Source: an uncultured Opitutia bacterium (GTDB lineage Bacteria; Verrucomicrobiota; Verrucomicrobiia; Opitutales; UBA953). From it: a DNA stretch of 36,300 nucleotides. The notes beneath the pieces are model-generated. The model was not told the DNA's origin. It ran no database searches and was given only the letters and a program-made list of their open reading frames with translations. Positions 8,082 through 15,035 of the stretch are shown one piece after another. A program made the position numbers and the translations under genes. Location: positions 1 to 36,300 of the forward strand of contig CAIWNE010000069.1 of assembly GCA_903913915.1 (NCBI GenBank). The letters are read 5' to 3'. Numbering within the stretch: position 1 is the stretch's first letter; each line of letters opens with the position of its first letter.

Positions 8082-8573
8082 ATGCCGTTCTACTCCCGAG
8101 ATTCCCTTCGTAATCGGCGACCGGAGTGGGTCGACGAGTATGATCCGCTCTTCATAACCCTCTGCCATAAGCGGAGAGGAATTCATCACTTTGATAGTCC
8201 CGACGCGTGGCAGCACTTATTAGACGCATGTATGCACGCTAAGAAAGTCGGCCGGTGGAACCCGATGCTGCTTCTGGCTATGCCAGATCACCTGCATATC
8301 ATTGCGAAGATCCCGCGAAACCCCGACATCACCAGCACGCTCGGCGAACTGAAACGCGACTACTCGCATCGCCTAAGGACTGAGTGGCAGAAAGGTGGCT
8401 TCGACCATCGTCTCAGGTCGTACGAGCATTACCTCGAAAAGAGGGACTATATCCTGATGAATCCCGTCAGGGCCGGCTTCATTTTGAAGCCAGCTGATTG
8501 GCCATACTCAGCGTGGTGGAAAACCAAAGGATATGAACAGCCTGAGGGTGTCAGGGAATACTTCGGAGATTAG
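8082..8573 (+). CDS. REP-associated tyrosine transposase (RAYT, Y1/IS200-like HUH nuclease)
   Basis: A 163-residue Y1-type transposase. The HUH motif is MPDHLH (67-72, His70 and His72). The likely catalytic Tyr94 is in LKRDYSHRL. The C-terminal block RDYILMNPVRAGFILKPADW followed by PYSAW is typical of the RAYT branch of the IS200/IS605 superfamily. These enzymes cut single-stranded DNA at REP hairpins through a 5' phosphotyrosine link and are thought to spread REP elements. The gene is flanked by inverted copies of one palindrome (8006-8032 and 8572-8598), as expected for a RAYT with its own REPs. Base composition is clearly less GC-rich than in its neighbours. The TAG stop lies at the edge of the downstream REP. 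The HUH and Tyr residues look intact, so activity is plausible. Confidence 0.92.
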   Translation: MPFYSRDSLRNRRPEWVDEYDPLFITLCHKRRGIHHFDSPDAWQHLLDACMHAKKVGRWNPMLLLAMPDHLHIIAKIPRNPDITSTLGELKRDYSHRLRTEWQKGGFDHRLRSYEHYLEKRDYILMNPVRAGFILKPADWPYSAWWKTKGYEQPEGVREYFGD

Positions 8574-8598
8574 GACAGCACGTGGTGCTGTCCCTACC
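8572..8598 (-). repeat. REP palindrome, GGTAGGG foot, family A (right flank of RAYT)
   Basis: On the minus strand: GGTAGG, then arms GGACAGCAC and GTGCTGTCC around CAC. The inverted partner is at 8006-8032. It begins within the RAYT stop codon and fills the gap to the convergent opcA gene, where it may also act as a terminator-like hairpin. Confidence 0.9.
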
Positions 8599-8610
8599 TC
8601 ATGAAAACGC

Positions 8611-9579
8611 TTAGAAGAACACCGCTTCGGACAAGGCTTCGGGGGCGGCCATCAGCGCGACGCGCTGGGTGACCGGCGCGGACTGGCGGCTGCGCGTGAA
8701 GGTGATGATCGCGCGCGTGCCCTTGTCGGCATGCTCCCAGGAGAAACGGGCGCCGTCGGCGTAGACCCACTCGGCGTCGAGATTGTCGCCGGGCGGCGGC
8801 TGCGGCGAGGTCGCGAACTCGGCGGCGAGGTGCGAACGAGAAAGCCCGGCGCAATGCGTCAGGCAGCCGCGCATCCATTCGAGGAGGCCGGAGGCTTCGC
8901 CCTTGAGGCCGGCGCCGTAGTTGACGGTGACGGAACGCAGGCCGCGGACGAGTTCGGCCGGCGCGTGCGCGGCGAGGAACTGGCCGAGCGCCTGGCGGAC
9001 CGGCAGGCAGCGCGCGACGGCGAGGTCGCGGACGGACTTCGGGTTCGGGAAAGCGAGCTTGAAGAATTCGTCGCCCACGAGCGAGCGATCGGCCACGACG
9101 CGACGGCAGCGCGAGGTCCACGCGAGCCACGGCTTGAACTCATCGACGGTGACGCCATGAGCCCAGACGTTGACCGGAAGGTCGCCTTCGAGCCAGGTGG
9201 ACACGAGCGACTCCAGCTCGGCCGTAGGCGCGCCATGGGCGAGCATGAGCGCCTCGCAGCAACGCTTGCCGCGACGGGACGGGTCGAAGAAGCAGAGGAC
9301 GTTGACCTTGGCCTCGAGCGTAGCGGCGGCCTCGGCGACCGGACGGGCGGCGAGGATGACGAGACGGCAAGGATAGCGCTGGGCGAAACGGATGGCTTCG
9401 TCGAAACGAGCCTGCGCATCCTCGGGCGAGACGCCCGCGCCGAACATCAGCACGAGGTTCATCTGCGAGGCGCGCGCGGCCTCTTCGCCTTCGTCGGCCC
9501 ACGCCTTGTCGAGCGACGGGAGGACGGCGGAGATCTTGACCGGGAAACCCGGGAGCGCGTCGATCAGCGGGTGGGCCAT
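8611..9579 (-). CDS. opcA: glucose-6-phosphate dehydrogenase assembly protein OpcA-like
   Basis: A 322-residue protein resembling OpcA, an allosteric partner needed for assembly or activity of glucose-6-phosphate dehydrogenase in cyanobacteria and actinobacteria. Support is moderate at sequence level: an N-terminal alpha/beta domain with MNLVLMFG and PCRLVILAARPV, a WADEGEEAARASQMNL stretch, then a C-terminal half with WVYADGARFSWEH. Context is strong, since it starts two bases after the zwf stop, the usual arrangement. No catalytic motif or membrane segment is seen. An unrelated protein that happens to be coupled to zwf cannot be excluded. Confidence 0.78.
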   Translation of the reverse strand: MAHPLIDALPGFPVKISAVLPSLDKAWADEGEEAARASQMNLVLMFGAGVSPEDAQARFDEAIRFAQRYPCRLVILAARPVAEAAATLEAKVNVLCFFDPSRRGKRCCEALMLAHGAPTAELESLVSTWLEGDLPVNVWAHGVTVDEFKPWLAWTSRCRRVVADRSLVGDEFFKLAFPNPKSVRDLAVARCLPVRQALGQFLAAHAPAELVRGLRSVTVNYGAGLKGEASGLLEWMRGCLTHCAGLSRSHLAAEFATSPQPPPGDNLDAEWVYADGARFSWEHADKGTRAIITFTRSRQSAPVTQRVALMAAPEALSEAVFF

Positions 9580-9581
9580 GA

Positions 9582-11126
9582 TCAGCGGCCGGCGTTGCGC
9601 CAGGCGTGGCCGTGGGCGGCCAGGAGGGCGTCGCCGCCCGCGGGACCCCAGGAGCCGGCGGCGTAGGTTTCCATGCCTTCGCGGCCCTGCTTCTGCCAGC
9701 TCTGGAGGAGCGGCGTGAAGAGGCGCCAGGAGGCTTCGGTCTCGTCGCCGCGGATGAAGAGCGTGCGGTCGCCGACGATGCCGTCGAGGATCAGGCGCTC
9801 ATACGCTTCGGGCGTGTTGGAACCGTAGGTGGTGGCGTAGCGGAAGCTCAGGCGGACCGGCTGCGTGCGGGGCTCGAGGCCGGGCACCTTGGAGTTGAGG
9901 ACGAGCGTGGTGCCTTCGTCGGGCTGGATCTGGATGACGAGGCGGTTCGGCGCGAGGTCGTAACGGGCGTCGCCGGCGAAGAGGCCGGACTCGGGCTGCT
10001 TGAACTGGATGGCGATCTCGGAGACGCGGCGGGCGAGGCGCTTGCCGGAACGCATGTAGAACGGGACGCCGGACCAGCGGCTGTTCTCGATCGAGAAACG
10101 CAGCGCGCAGAAGGTCTCGGTCGCGGAATCCTTCGGGATGTCCTTCTCGGCGAGATAACCGGGGACCTTCTCGCCAGCGGAGAGACCGTCCGCGTACTGG
10201 GCGCGGACCGCGTCGGCGCCGGCGCCGAGGCGCAGCGGCTGGATCGATTCGAGCAGCTTGACCTTCTCGTCGCGGATGTGTTCGGCCGAAAGCGAACGCG
10301 GCTGCTCCATCGCGACGAGCGCGAGGAGCTGCATGGTGTGGTTCTGCAGCATGTCGCGCGTGGCGCCGCTGCCGTCGTAGTAGCCGCCGCGGGTGCCGAC
10401 GCCGAGCTCCTCGGCGACGGTGATCTGGACGTGGTCGACGTGGCGACGGTTCAAGAGCGGCTCGAGGATCGGGTTGGCGAAACGCAGGACGAGGAGGTCC
10501 TGGACGGTCTCCTTGCCGAGGTAGTGGTCGATGCGGAAGATCTGCGACTCGCGGAAGTTGCGGGCGGCGACGGCGTTGAGGTGGACGGCCGAGGCGAGGT
10601 CCTTGCCGAACGGCTTCTCGATGATGACCTTGCTCTCGAGGTCGGTGCCGACGCCGCGGGCGGCGAGACCCGACTGGCCGAGGTTCTCGAGGATCGGCTC
10701 GAAGACCGTGGGCGGGGTCGAGACGTAGAAGACCAGCTGCAGGGGGCGGCCGGCGCGCTTCTCGGCCGCGGCGATCTGCTCCTTCAGGGCGGCGAAGGCG
10801 GAGGGGTCATCGTAACCGCCGGCCTGGTAGGTCGTGTTGTCCTCGATACGCTTCCAGATCTCCGGGCGGAACTCGCGGCGGGAGAACTTCTTCAGGTCGG
10901 CCGCGGCCTGGGTGCGGAACTCGGCGTCGGGCACCGGCTTGCGGCCGAAGCCGATGAGGTGGAAATCGGCGGGCAGCAGGCTGTCGACCGCCAGGTTGTA
11001 GAGGGCGGGCAGGAGCTTGCGGGCGGCCAGGTCGCCGGAGGCGCCGAAGATGACCACGCAGGTGGGCTGGGCGCCCCGGTGCTTGCTCAGGCCGGAGAGG
11101 AACGGATGACGGTCGGTGTCGGACAT
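9582..11126 (-). CDS. zwf: glucose-6-phosphate 1-dehydrogenase
   Basis: A 514-residue enzyme catalysing the first step of the oxidative pentose phosphate pathway: glucose 6-phosphate plus NADP+ to 6-phosphogluconolactone plus NADPH. The dinucleotide fold shows IFGASGDLAARKL (26-38). The substrate loop EKPFGKD is at 170-176. The active-site motif RIDHYLGKE is at 198-206 with the catalytic His. The C-terminal half carries YMRSGKRL and other family blocks, and full length is typical. It lies between yraN (6 bases upstream) and opcA (2 bases downstream) on the same strand, so the three are almost certainly one transcript. Confidence 0.97.
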   Translation of the reverse strand: MSDTDRHPFLSGLSKHRGAQPTCVVIFGASGDLAARKLLPALYNLAVDSLLPADFHLIGFGRKPVPDAEFRTQAAADLKKFSRREFRPEIWKRIEDNTTYQAGGYDDPSAFAALKEQIAAAEKRAGRPLQLVFYVSTPPTVFEPILENLGQSGLAARGVGTDLESKVIIEKPFGKDLASAVHLNAVAARNFRESQIFRIDHYLGKETVQDLLVLRFANPILEPLLNRRHVDHVQITVAEELGVGTRGGYYDGSGATRDMLQNHTMQLLALVAMEQPRSLSAEHIRDEKVKLLESIQPLRLGAGADAVRAQYADGLSAGEKVPGYLAEKDIPKDSATETFCALRFSIENSRWSGVPFYMRSGKRLARRVSEIAIQFKQPESGLFAGDARYDLAPNRLVIQIQPDEGTTLVLNSKVPGLEPRTQPVRLSFRYATTYGSNTPEAYERLILDGIVGDRTLFIRGDETEASWRLFTPLLQSWQKQGREGMETYAAGSWGPAGGDALLAAHGHAWRNAGR

Positions 11127-11132
11127 CGGAGT

Positions 11133-11555
11133 CTAGAAGCGGCGCCGTCCGAAGAGGACTTCGCCACGGTGTTGAAGGAGGCGGACGGTGCCTTTCTTGC
11201 AAACCAGAACTTCCACGACGTCGAAGCGCGTATGACACTTGCCCCCGATTTGACGGATCCAGGCCGCCGCGGCCCGCCGCAAAGCCGTCTTTTTCCGTCG
11301 ATTCACGGCCCAATACCCTTCCCCGCCGGCTTCCGCCGTCCGTGTCTTCACTTCGACGAAAACCAGCACCTCGCCTTCGAGGACGACAAGGTCGACTTCG
11401 TCGCGACCATGCCGCCAGTTGAGGGCGAGGCAACGGCCTCCGAGCCGGCGGTAATATGCCTCGGCCTGCCTCTCCCCGAACGCGCCGAGGTGCGTCGACG
11501 CAGGACGCCCATGCCACCAGGTCAGGAAAGCTTTCCGCAGTTCGGAGAAAATCAT
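11133..11555 (-). CDS. yraN: UPF0102 / YraN family nuclease-fold protein
   Basis: A 140-residue protein with the UPF0102 signature: GAFGERQAEAYYRRLG, then LNWRHGRDEVDLVVLEG and LVFVEVKTR. The pattern of Glu, Asp and the ExK of 'VEVKTR' is that of a PD-(D/E)XK nuclease fold related to Holliday-junction resolvases. No activity is firmly established for the family. I chose the ATG at 11555 because the conserved block then starts about 25 residues in. An ATG further up (11672) would run through the start region of the divergent TIM-barrel gene. It heads the yraN-zwf-opcA run. Confidence 0.85.
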   Translation of the reverse strand: MIFSELRKAFLTWWHGRPASTHLGAFGERQAEAYYRRLGGRCLALNWRHGRDEVDLVVLEGEVLVFVEVKTRTAEAGGEGYWAVNRRKKTALRRAAAAWIRQIGGKCHTRFDVVEVLVCKKGTVRLLQHRGEVLFGRRRF

Positions 11556-11658
11556 GTCGGATGGCACCCAAAACGGGGCATTTCCGCCACACCGCGACCG
11601 AGGGGTTCTTGACCTAGGGAACCCTAGGCCCCTTTCTCTGTCCTTACACCCCACACCC

Positions 11659-12510
11659 ATGCGTCTCCTCACCCTCCTCGCCCTCGCCGCCGCCGCTTGC
11701 GTCAGCGCCGAACCGATCCCCGAATCCTACCGCCAGAACGGCTGGTTCGTCGGCGCCCAAGCCTACACCTTCAAGGAGTTCTCCTTCTTCGAAGCCATCG
11801 CCAAGACCAAGGAAGCCGGCGGCAACGTCATCGAGCTCTTCCCGGGACAGACCCTCAAGCCGGGCTCCAAGGACAAGGTCCACCACACGATGTCCGACGC
11901 CGCGTTCGCCGAGATGAAGGCCGAGCTCGACCGTCAGGGCGTCCGCGCCGTGAACTACGGCGTCGTCGGAGCCAAGAACGCCGACGAAGTGAACCAGATC
12001 ATGGCCTTCGCCAAGAAGCTCGGCCTCTACTCCGTCTGCACCGAATCCACCGAACAGATCGCCGCGTGGGAAAAGGCCGCCATCGAGACCGACGTGAAGG
12101 TCGCCTTCCATGAGCACGGCAGCCGCCCGACCAAGGACGGCAAGATCGACACGAAGTACAAGGTCTGGCACCCCCTCTACATCCTCGGCGTCGTCGAGAG
12201 CCGCGACCACCGCGTCGGCGCCTGCGCCGACATCGGCCACTGGGCCACTTCCGACCTGAGCTCCGTCTGGTGCCTCAAGGTCCTCGAAGGCCGCATCATC
12301 AGCGTCCACCTCAAGGATAAGTCCGAGTTCGGCCACAAGGCCGGCGTCGTCGTCGCCGGCAAGGGCGTCGTCGACGTGGACGGCTGCCTCAAGGAGCTCA
12401 TCCGCCAGAAGTTCGACGGCCATATCTCCGTCGAACACGAAGCCGACTGGAAGGACAGCGTCCCCCAGGTCAAGGCCGACATCGACTTCGTCAAGGCCCA
12501 CGCGAAGTAA
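11659..12510 (+). CDS. secreted TIM-barrel sugar phosphate isomerase/epimerase-like protein
   Basis: A 283-residue protein. The ATG at 11659 gives a standard signal peptide (MRLLTLLALAAAACVSA, cleavage before EPIPES). An in-frame ATG at 11554 would place non-coding-looking sequence in front. The mature part is a xylose isomerase-like TIM barrel (AP endonuclease 2 superfamily): GAQAYTFKEFSFFEAI near the start, KEAGGNVIEL, metal-site-like AFHEHG, ACADIGHW and SVEHE near the end. These match the usual Glu/Asp/His ligand positions of sugar epimerases. Such exported versions are abundant in Verrucomicrobiota and Planctomycetota. The substrate is unknown. A strong terminator follows, so it appears to be transcribed alone, divergently from yraN. 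Confidence 0.85.
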   Translation: MRLLTLLALAAAACVSAEPIPESYRQNGWFVGAQAYTFKEFSFFEAIAKTKEAGGNVIELFPGQTLKPGSKDKVHHTMSDAAFAEMKAELDRQGVRAVNYGVVGAKNADEVNQIMAFAKKLGLYSVCTESTEQIAAWEKAAIETDVKVAFHEHGSRPTKDGKIDTKYKVWHPLYILGVVESRDHRVGACADIGHWATSDLSSVWCLKVLEGRIISVHLKDKSEFGHKAGVVVAGKGVVDVDGCLKELIRQKFDGHISVEHEADWKDSVPQVKADIDFVKAHAK

Positions 12511-12533
12511 GCCGCGCCCGCCGCGCGAACATC

Positions 12534-12561
12534 AAGCCCCCGGATACCGGGGGCTTTTTTG
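12534..12561 (+). terminator. intrinsic terminator
   Basis: Perfect 8-base stem GCCCCCGG (12536-12543) and CCGGGGGC (12547-12554) around ATA, followed by six T. It lies 26 bases after the TIM-barrel gene stop. Confidence 0.9.
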
Positions 12562-12584
12562 TGCGCGCGCACGGAGCGCGTGGG

Positions 12585-12619
12585 GATCTGCTGGCATGGT
12601 GAACAGCTGCGAAGCAGAA
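12585..12619 (+). repeat. CTGCTGGCATGGTGAAC element (family E), single copy
   Basis: CTGCTGGCATGGTGAAC (12588 on) followed by AGCTGCGAAGCAG. It matches one arm of the long hairpin at 22996-23077. It is one of several repeats filling the 446-base gap between two convergent TIM-barrel genes. Confidence 0.6.
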
Positions 12620-12663
12620 ACACCAGGCAACCGGAAACCGGAAAGGATTCGGCGGGGATACTT

Positions 12664-12788
12664 TTAAGGTCCCAGGTCTCGGCCGTCGGGCATAAGGTTC
12701 TGGTGTTCAGGTTCGGGTACAGGTCCCGGGCCTGATTCCCGCACCCGTACCCGTACCAGAACCCGCACCGGAGCCCCGGGACCTGAAA
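12664..12788 (-). repeat. roughly 125 bp dispersed element with inverted ends (family C long form)
   Basis: Read on the minus strand this closely matches 23761-23887. Both contain GGGACCTGTACCCGAACCTG and ACACCAGAACCT, then CGACGGCCGAGACCTGGGAC. A third, shorter copy is at 14911-15006. The ends are inverted (GGTCCCAGGTCTC at one end, a related GGTCCCGGGGCTC complement at the other). GGAAACCGG elements sit on both sides (12628-12645 and 12797-12830). No open frame is shared among copies, so it is non-coding. Confidence 0.75.
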
Positions 12789-12796
12789 ATGTCTCC

Positions 12797-12830
12797 CCAG
12801 CCAATGATCCGGTCTCCGGTTTCCCTTTGA
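12797..12830 (-). repeat. GGAAACCGG element (family C short form)
   Basis: CCAGCCAATGATCCGGTCTC, then CGGTTTCCCTTTGA: the inverted form of the copy at 23718-23753 and nearly identical to 7212-7246. Confidence 0.65.
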
Positions 12831-12849
12831 GATTACACTTCCCACATCG

Positions 12850-12905
12850 GGTAGGGCCAAGCATCCCTGCTTGGCCGCGGCCGACCAAGGATGGTCGGCC
12901 CTACC
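12850..12905. repeat. REPIN-like double palindrome, GGTAGGG foot at both ends (family B)
   Basis: Two hairpins back to back: GGTAGGGCCAAGCATCCCTG with CTTGGC, then a CGCG spacer, then GCCGACCAAGGATGGTCGGC and CCTACC. Both outer ends carry the GGTAGGG foot, pointing outward. Near-identical 56-base copies are at 14055, 23644 and 28781, and a half copy at 20008. Confidence 0.85.
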
Positions 12906-12915
12906 TCTGGACAGC

Positions 12916-12945
12916 TAGGGCAGCAGGCGGTGCTGCCCCACCCTC
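12916..12945. repeat. REP-like palindrome GGCAGCA/TGCTGCC (variant A')
   Basis: TAGGGCAGCAGGCGGTGCTG followed by CCCCACCCTC. A near-identical copy is at 14120-14150, again directly beside a 56-base double palindrome. Confidence 0.65.
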
Positions 12946-12956
12946 GAGACAGAACC

Positions 12957-13922
12957 TCACTCCGCAATCGCGGCCTTCAGTTCCTTGAGCATGCGCTTCA
13001 ATTCGCCAGGAGTGTCGTAATTCTTCCGGCCCATGGGCAGCGACTCGATCGGCAGGTAGCCGTTGTAACCGGCGTCGCGGGCGATCTTCACGATCCTGCG
13101 CATGTCGGTGAGCGGCTTGTTCGGCTTGCCGAACGGGGTCTCCTTGACCTGCCAGTTCACGGCGAGCGGCGCGGTCAGGGCGATGTCGACGTACGGGTCG
13201 GCGGTGAGGTACTTGCCGGTGTCCACGATGGCGCGGCAGTTCGGGTGGTTCACGCGCCTGATCAGGCTGACGTGCTCCGCGCCGCTGGTCAGGAAATCGC
13301 CGTGGTTCTGCACGCCGATGAAGATGCCATGCTTGGCGGCGAATTCGGAGCACTCGCGGAAATCGTCGGCCATCCAGCCTTCGACCTGCTCGCGCGTGGC
13401 GCCGCCGGCGACGTCGGGCCATTTCTTGCCCGGGATATTGGTGTCGGCGAAGACGCGCAGCACGGGAGCGCCGAGCTTCACGCAGACCTCCACCCAGTCC
13501 TTGACGCGCTGCACGCCATCGGCGCGCATGGCCTTGTCGGCGGTCGTGAAATCGTGCTTCACGCCGCTGCCGCTGATCTCCAGTCCGAGACGGAAGGCCT
13601 CGTGCTTGACCGCGAAGATCTCGGCGTCGGTCGGGACCTTGGGGTAGCTGGCGAAGAAGTAGCCCGTGACGTCGATCGCGTCGAAGCCCGCTTCGGCGGC
13701 GAAGTTCAGGAGCTGGCTCATCGTCATGCCCTTCGGGTTGTTCGGCTCCTTGAGGCCGAGGTTGAGCTCGACGTAGAACGAGTAGGCGTTGAGCGAGGTG
13801 CGCAGGCGCGAAATCTTGGCGGCCGGCGCGGACTCCGCGGCGCGCGCGGTCAGGCCGAGCGCGGCGAGCGACAGCCAGGCGGAGTGTTTCAGGAATTCAC
13901 GACGAGGGGTGGCGGAGGGCAT
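12957..13922 (-). CDS. Tat-exported TIM-barrel sugar phosphate isomerase/epimerase-like protein
   Basis: A 321-residue protein opening with a twin-arginine leader (TPRREFLKHSAWLSLAALGL, cleavage near ARAAESA). The mature part is an AP endonuclease 2 / xylose isomerase-like TIM barrel: YVELNLGLKEPNNP, GFDAIDVTGYF, FIGVQNHGDF, RAIVDTGKYL, and GYNGYLPIESL near the C-terminus. These correspond to the usual metal-ligand strands, with Glu, His and Asp candidates. It ends convergently with the other TIM-barrel gene, separated by repeats, so the two are not one operon. Tat export suggests it folds, perhaps with metal, before crossing the membrane. The substrate is unknown. Confidence 0.87.
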   Translation of the reverse strand: MPSATPRREFLKHSAWLSLAALGLTARAAESAPAAKISRLRTSLNAYSFYVELNLGLKEPNNPKGMTMSQLLNFAAEAGFDAIDVTGYFFASYPKVPTDAEIFAVKHEAFRLGLEISGSGVKHDFTTADKAMRADGVQRVKDWVEVCVKLGAPVLRVFADTNIPGKKWPDVAGGATREQVEGWMADDFRECSEFAAKHGIFIGVQNHGDFLTSGAEHVSLIRRVNHPNCRAIVDTGKYLTADPYVDIALTAPLAVNWQVKETPFGKPNKPLTDMRRIVKIARDAGYNGYLPIESLPMGRKNYDTPGELKRMLKELKAAIAE

Positions 13923-13975
13923 GGGGAGACAGTGTGCAAAAGTGCGAAGGGGAAAAAGGGCAAAAGTGAACCCAA

Positions 13976-14002
13976 GGTAGGGACAGCACCACGTGCTGTC
14001 CT
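13976..14002 (+). repeat. REP palindrome, GGTAGGG foot, family A
   Basis: GGTAGG then GGACAGCAC/GTGCTGTCC around CAC, identical in the core to the RAYT-flanking copies. Confidence 0.85.
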
Positions 14003-14019
14003 AGTCTGTTACCTTTGGT

Positions 14020-14050
14020 AGGGTCGGGAACGCGTCACGACATAGCCTGC
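14020..14050 (+). repeat. GTAGGG-footed element, family H
   Basis: TAGGGTCGGGAACGCGTCAC, then GACATAGCCTG. The same sequence with one change occurs in inverted orientation at 20043-20070. It has an imperfect GTCGGGA/TCACGAC stem and begins with the same GTAGGG foot as the other families. Confidence 0.65.
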
Positions 14051-14054
14051 ATCG

Positions 14055-14110
14055 GGTAGGGCCAAGCATCCTTGCTTGGCCGCGGCCGACCAAGGATGGT
14101 CGGCCCTACC
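14055..14110. repeat. REPIN-like double palindrome, family B
   Basis: Same 56-base arrangement as 12850-12905, differing by one base in the first loop (ATCCTTGC against ATCCCTGC). Confidence 0.85.
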
Positions 14111-14119
14111 TCGAGACAG

Positions 14120-14150
14120 CTAGAGCAGCACGCGGTGCTGCCCCACCCTC
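14120..14150. repeat. REP-like palindrome GAGCAGCAC/GTGCTGCCC (variant A')
   Basis: CTAGAGCAGCACGCGGTGCT, then GCCCCACCCTC; near-copy of 12916-12945. It abuts the end of the intradiol dioxygenase gene. Confidence 0.65.
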
Positions 14151-14153
14151 GCG

Positions 14154-14825
14154 TCACCCTTCCGGCGTGAACCCGAGGACGACATCCCAGCGCGCGGACA
14201 GCTCCCCGGCCTTGGAGCCTTTGAGGGGATTGAAGTCCAGCGAGACGCTCGCGCGCTGCGCAGGGTCCTTGATTTCCCGGAAGACCATGTCGTTGGCGTT
14301 GAGCTCGTGACCCTTGATATAGCACTGGGTGATGAGCTCCTTCTTGCCCTTGATACGCACGGCCATGTGGATGTGCGGCGTCCTCGGCTTATACGGCACG
14401 GGCTTGATGGTCCGGAAGACATACTCGCCATTGGAGCCAGTGAGGAAACGTCCGAAGCCCTGGAAATTACCGTCCCGCTTGTCCGCGTTCCCGGTCTTGG
14501 TGTGGATGTAAGCGCCGTTGTTGTCCGCCTGCCAGATCTCGACCAACGCGTTGCGTACCGGATCGCCATGCTCGTCCAAGATGCGCCCTGACAGCCAGGC
14601 GATCTCGCCGACCGCCGGCGTGACGCTGTTGTTCACGATGATCAGGTCGTTGTCGGTATCGAGCGGCAGCTTGTCGGGATAGAACGGGCCTTCGGTCTGC
14701 TTCGGCGTGCGGACCAGCGCCTCGGCGAAGGCGCCAGGCATGGCGAACATCGCCGCGCCCAAGGCCACCTGGCGGAGGAAATCACGGCGGGCACGGAGAT
14801 CGGCAGGCAGAGGGGGTAAGGCCAT
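14154..14825 (-). CDS. Tat-exported intradiol ring-cleavage dioxygenase
   Basis: A 223-residue protein of the protocatechuate 3,4-dioxygenase / catechol 1,2-dioxygenase superfamily, which splits catecholic rings between the hydroxyls using non-haem Fe(III). The four expected ligands are present: Tyr106 (NNGAYIHTK), Tyr145 (KPVPYKPRTP), His151 and His153 (PHIHMAV). The start of the fold is marked by EGPFYPDKLP (45-54). The N-terminus has a twin-arginine leader (RARRDFLRQV, 11-20, then ALGAAMFAMPGAFA). I use the ATG at 14825; the frame is open further up but runs through repeat DNA. No other aromatic-degradation gene is nearby, so the substrate is open; exported intradiol-like enzymes of unknown substrate are widespread. 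Confidence 0.88.
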   Translation of the reverse strand: MALPPLPADLRARRDFLRQVALGAAMFAMPGAFAEALVRTPKQTEGPFYPDKLPLDTDNDLIIVNNSVTPAVGEIAWLSGRILDEHGDPVRNALVEIWQADNNGAYIHTKTGNADKRDGNFQGFGRFLTGSNGEYVFRTIKPVPYKPRTPHIHMAVRIKGKKELITQCYIKGHELNANDMVFREIKDPAQRASVSLDFNPLKGSKAGELSARWDVVLGFTPEG

Positions 14826-14873
14826 GACGGGAGGGATAAGGGTAAAAAGGTTAAGGGGCAAGGGGGAGGTTTT

Positions 14874-14902
14874 GGCGGTAAGCGACTGGCGGTTGGCGGT
14901 TA
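14874..14902 (+). repeat. GCGGTTGGCGG element (family D)
   Basis: GGCGGTAAGCGACTGGCGGT, then TGGCGGTTA. The inverted partner is at 15013-15035, with the long family C element between them. Confidence 0.6.
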
Positions 14903-14910
14903 TAATAATT

Positions 14911-15006
14911 CTCGGATCGCGGGTGCAGTTGCTTAACCCGGGACCTGCACCCGAACCCGAATACCCGAACCTGGCACCCGACGGCCGAGACCTGAGACCT
15001 GAAAAT
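14911..15006 (+). repeat. dispersed element, partial third copy (family C long form)
   Basis: Shares CCGGGACCTG, CACCCGAACC and CACCCGACGGCCGAGACCTG with 23761-23887 and the inverted 12664-12788. It is shorter and more diverged on its left side. Confidence 0.65.
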
Positions 15007-15012
15007 GCAGTT

Positions 15013-15035
15013 CCCAACCGCCAACCGCTGACCGC
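15013..15035 (-). repeat. GCGGTTGGCGG element (family D), inverted copy
   Basis: CCCAACCGCCAACCGCTGAC, then CGC. With 14874-14902 it brackets the family C element, as the pair 7051/7296 does at the other locus. Confidence 0.6.

Noticed and set aside
8082-8573. A full IS200/IS605 insertion sequence with an accessory tnpB.
   Set aside because: No tnpB-like gene is adjacent, and the C-terminal NPVRAG block and REP flanks place it with RAYTs.
9606-11612. Long open frame (668 codons) on the plus strand opposite zwf and yraN.
   Set aside because: It is the antisense shadow of zwf: low-complexity Gly/Ala/Asp/Glu/Arg protein, no family motifs, and caused by GC-rich third positions. Similar shadows at 2822-4540, 4777-6411, 12891-14021, 30130-31575 and 31630-33558 were dropped for the same reason.
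12661-12790. Possible CRISPR-like array in the ACCCG/CGGGT-rich stretch.
   Set aside because: The units are short, irregular and degenerate with no unique spacers, and the whole stretch recurs elsewhere as one element; no cas genes are present.
12957-14825. A catabolic operon of the Tat TIM-barrel and intradiol dioxygenase genes.
   Set aside because: They share a strand, but 231 bases of REP and REPIN elements separate them and no pathway links them; co-transcription is not supported.
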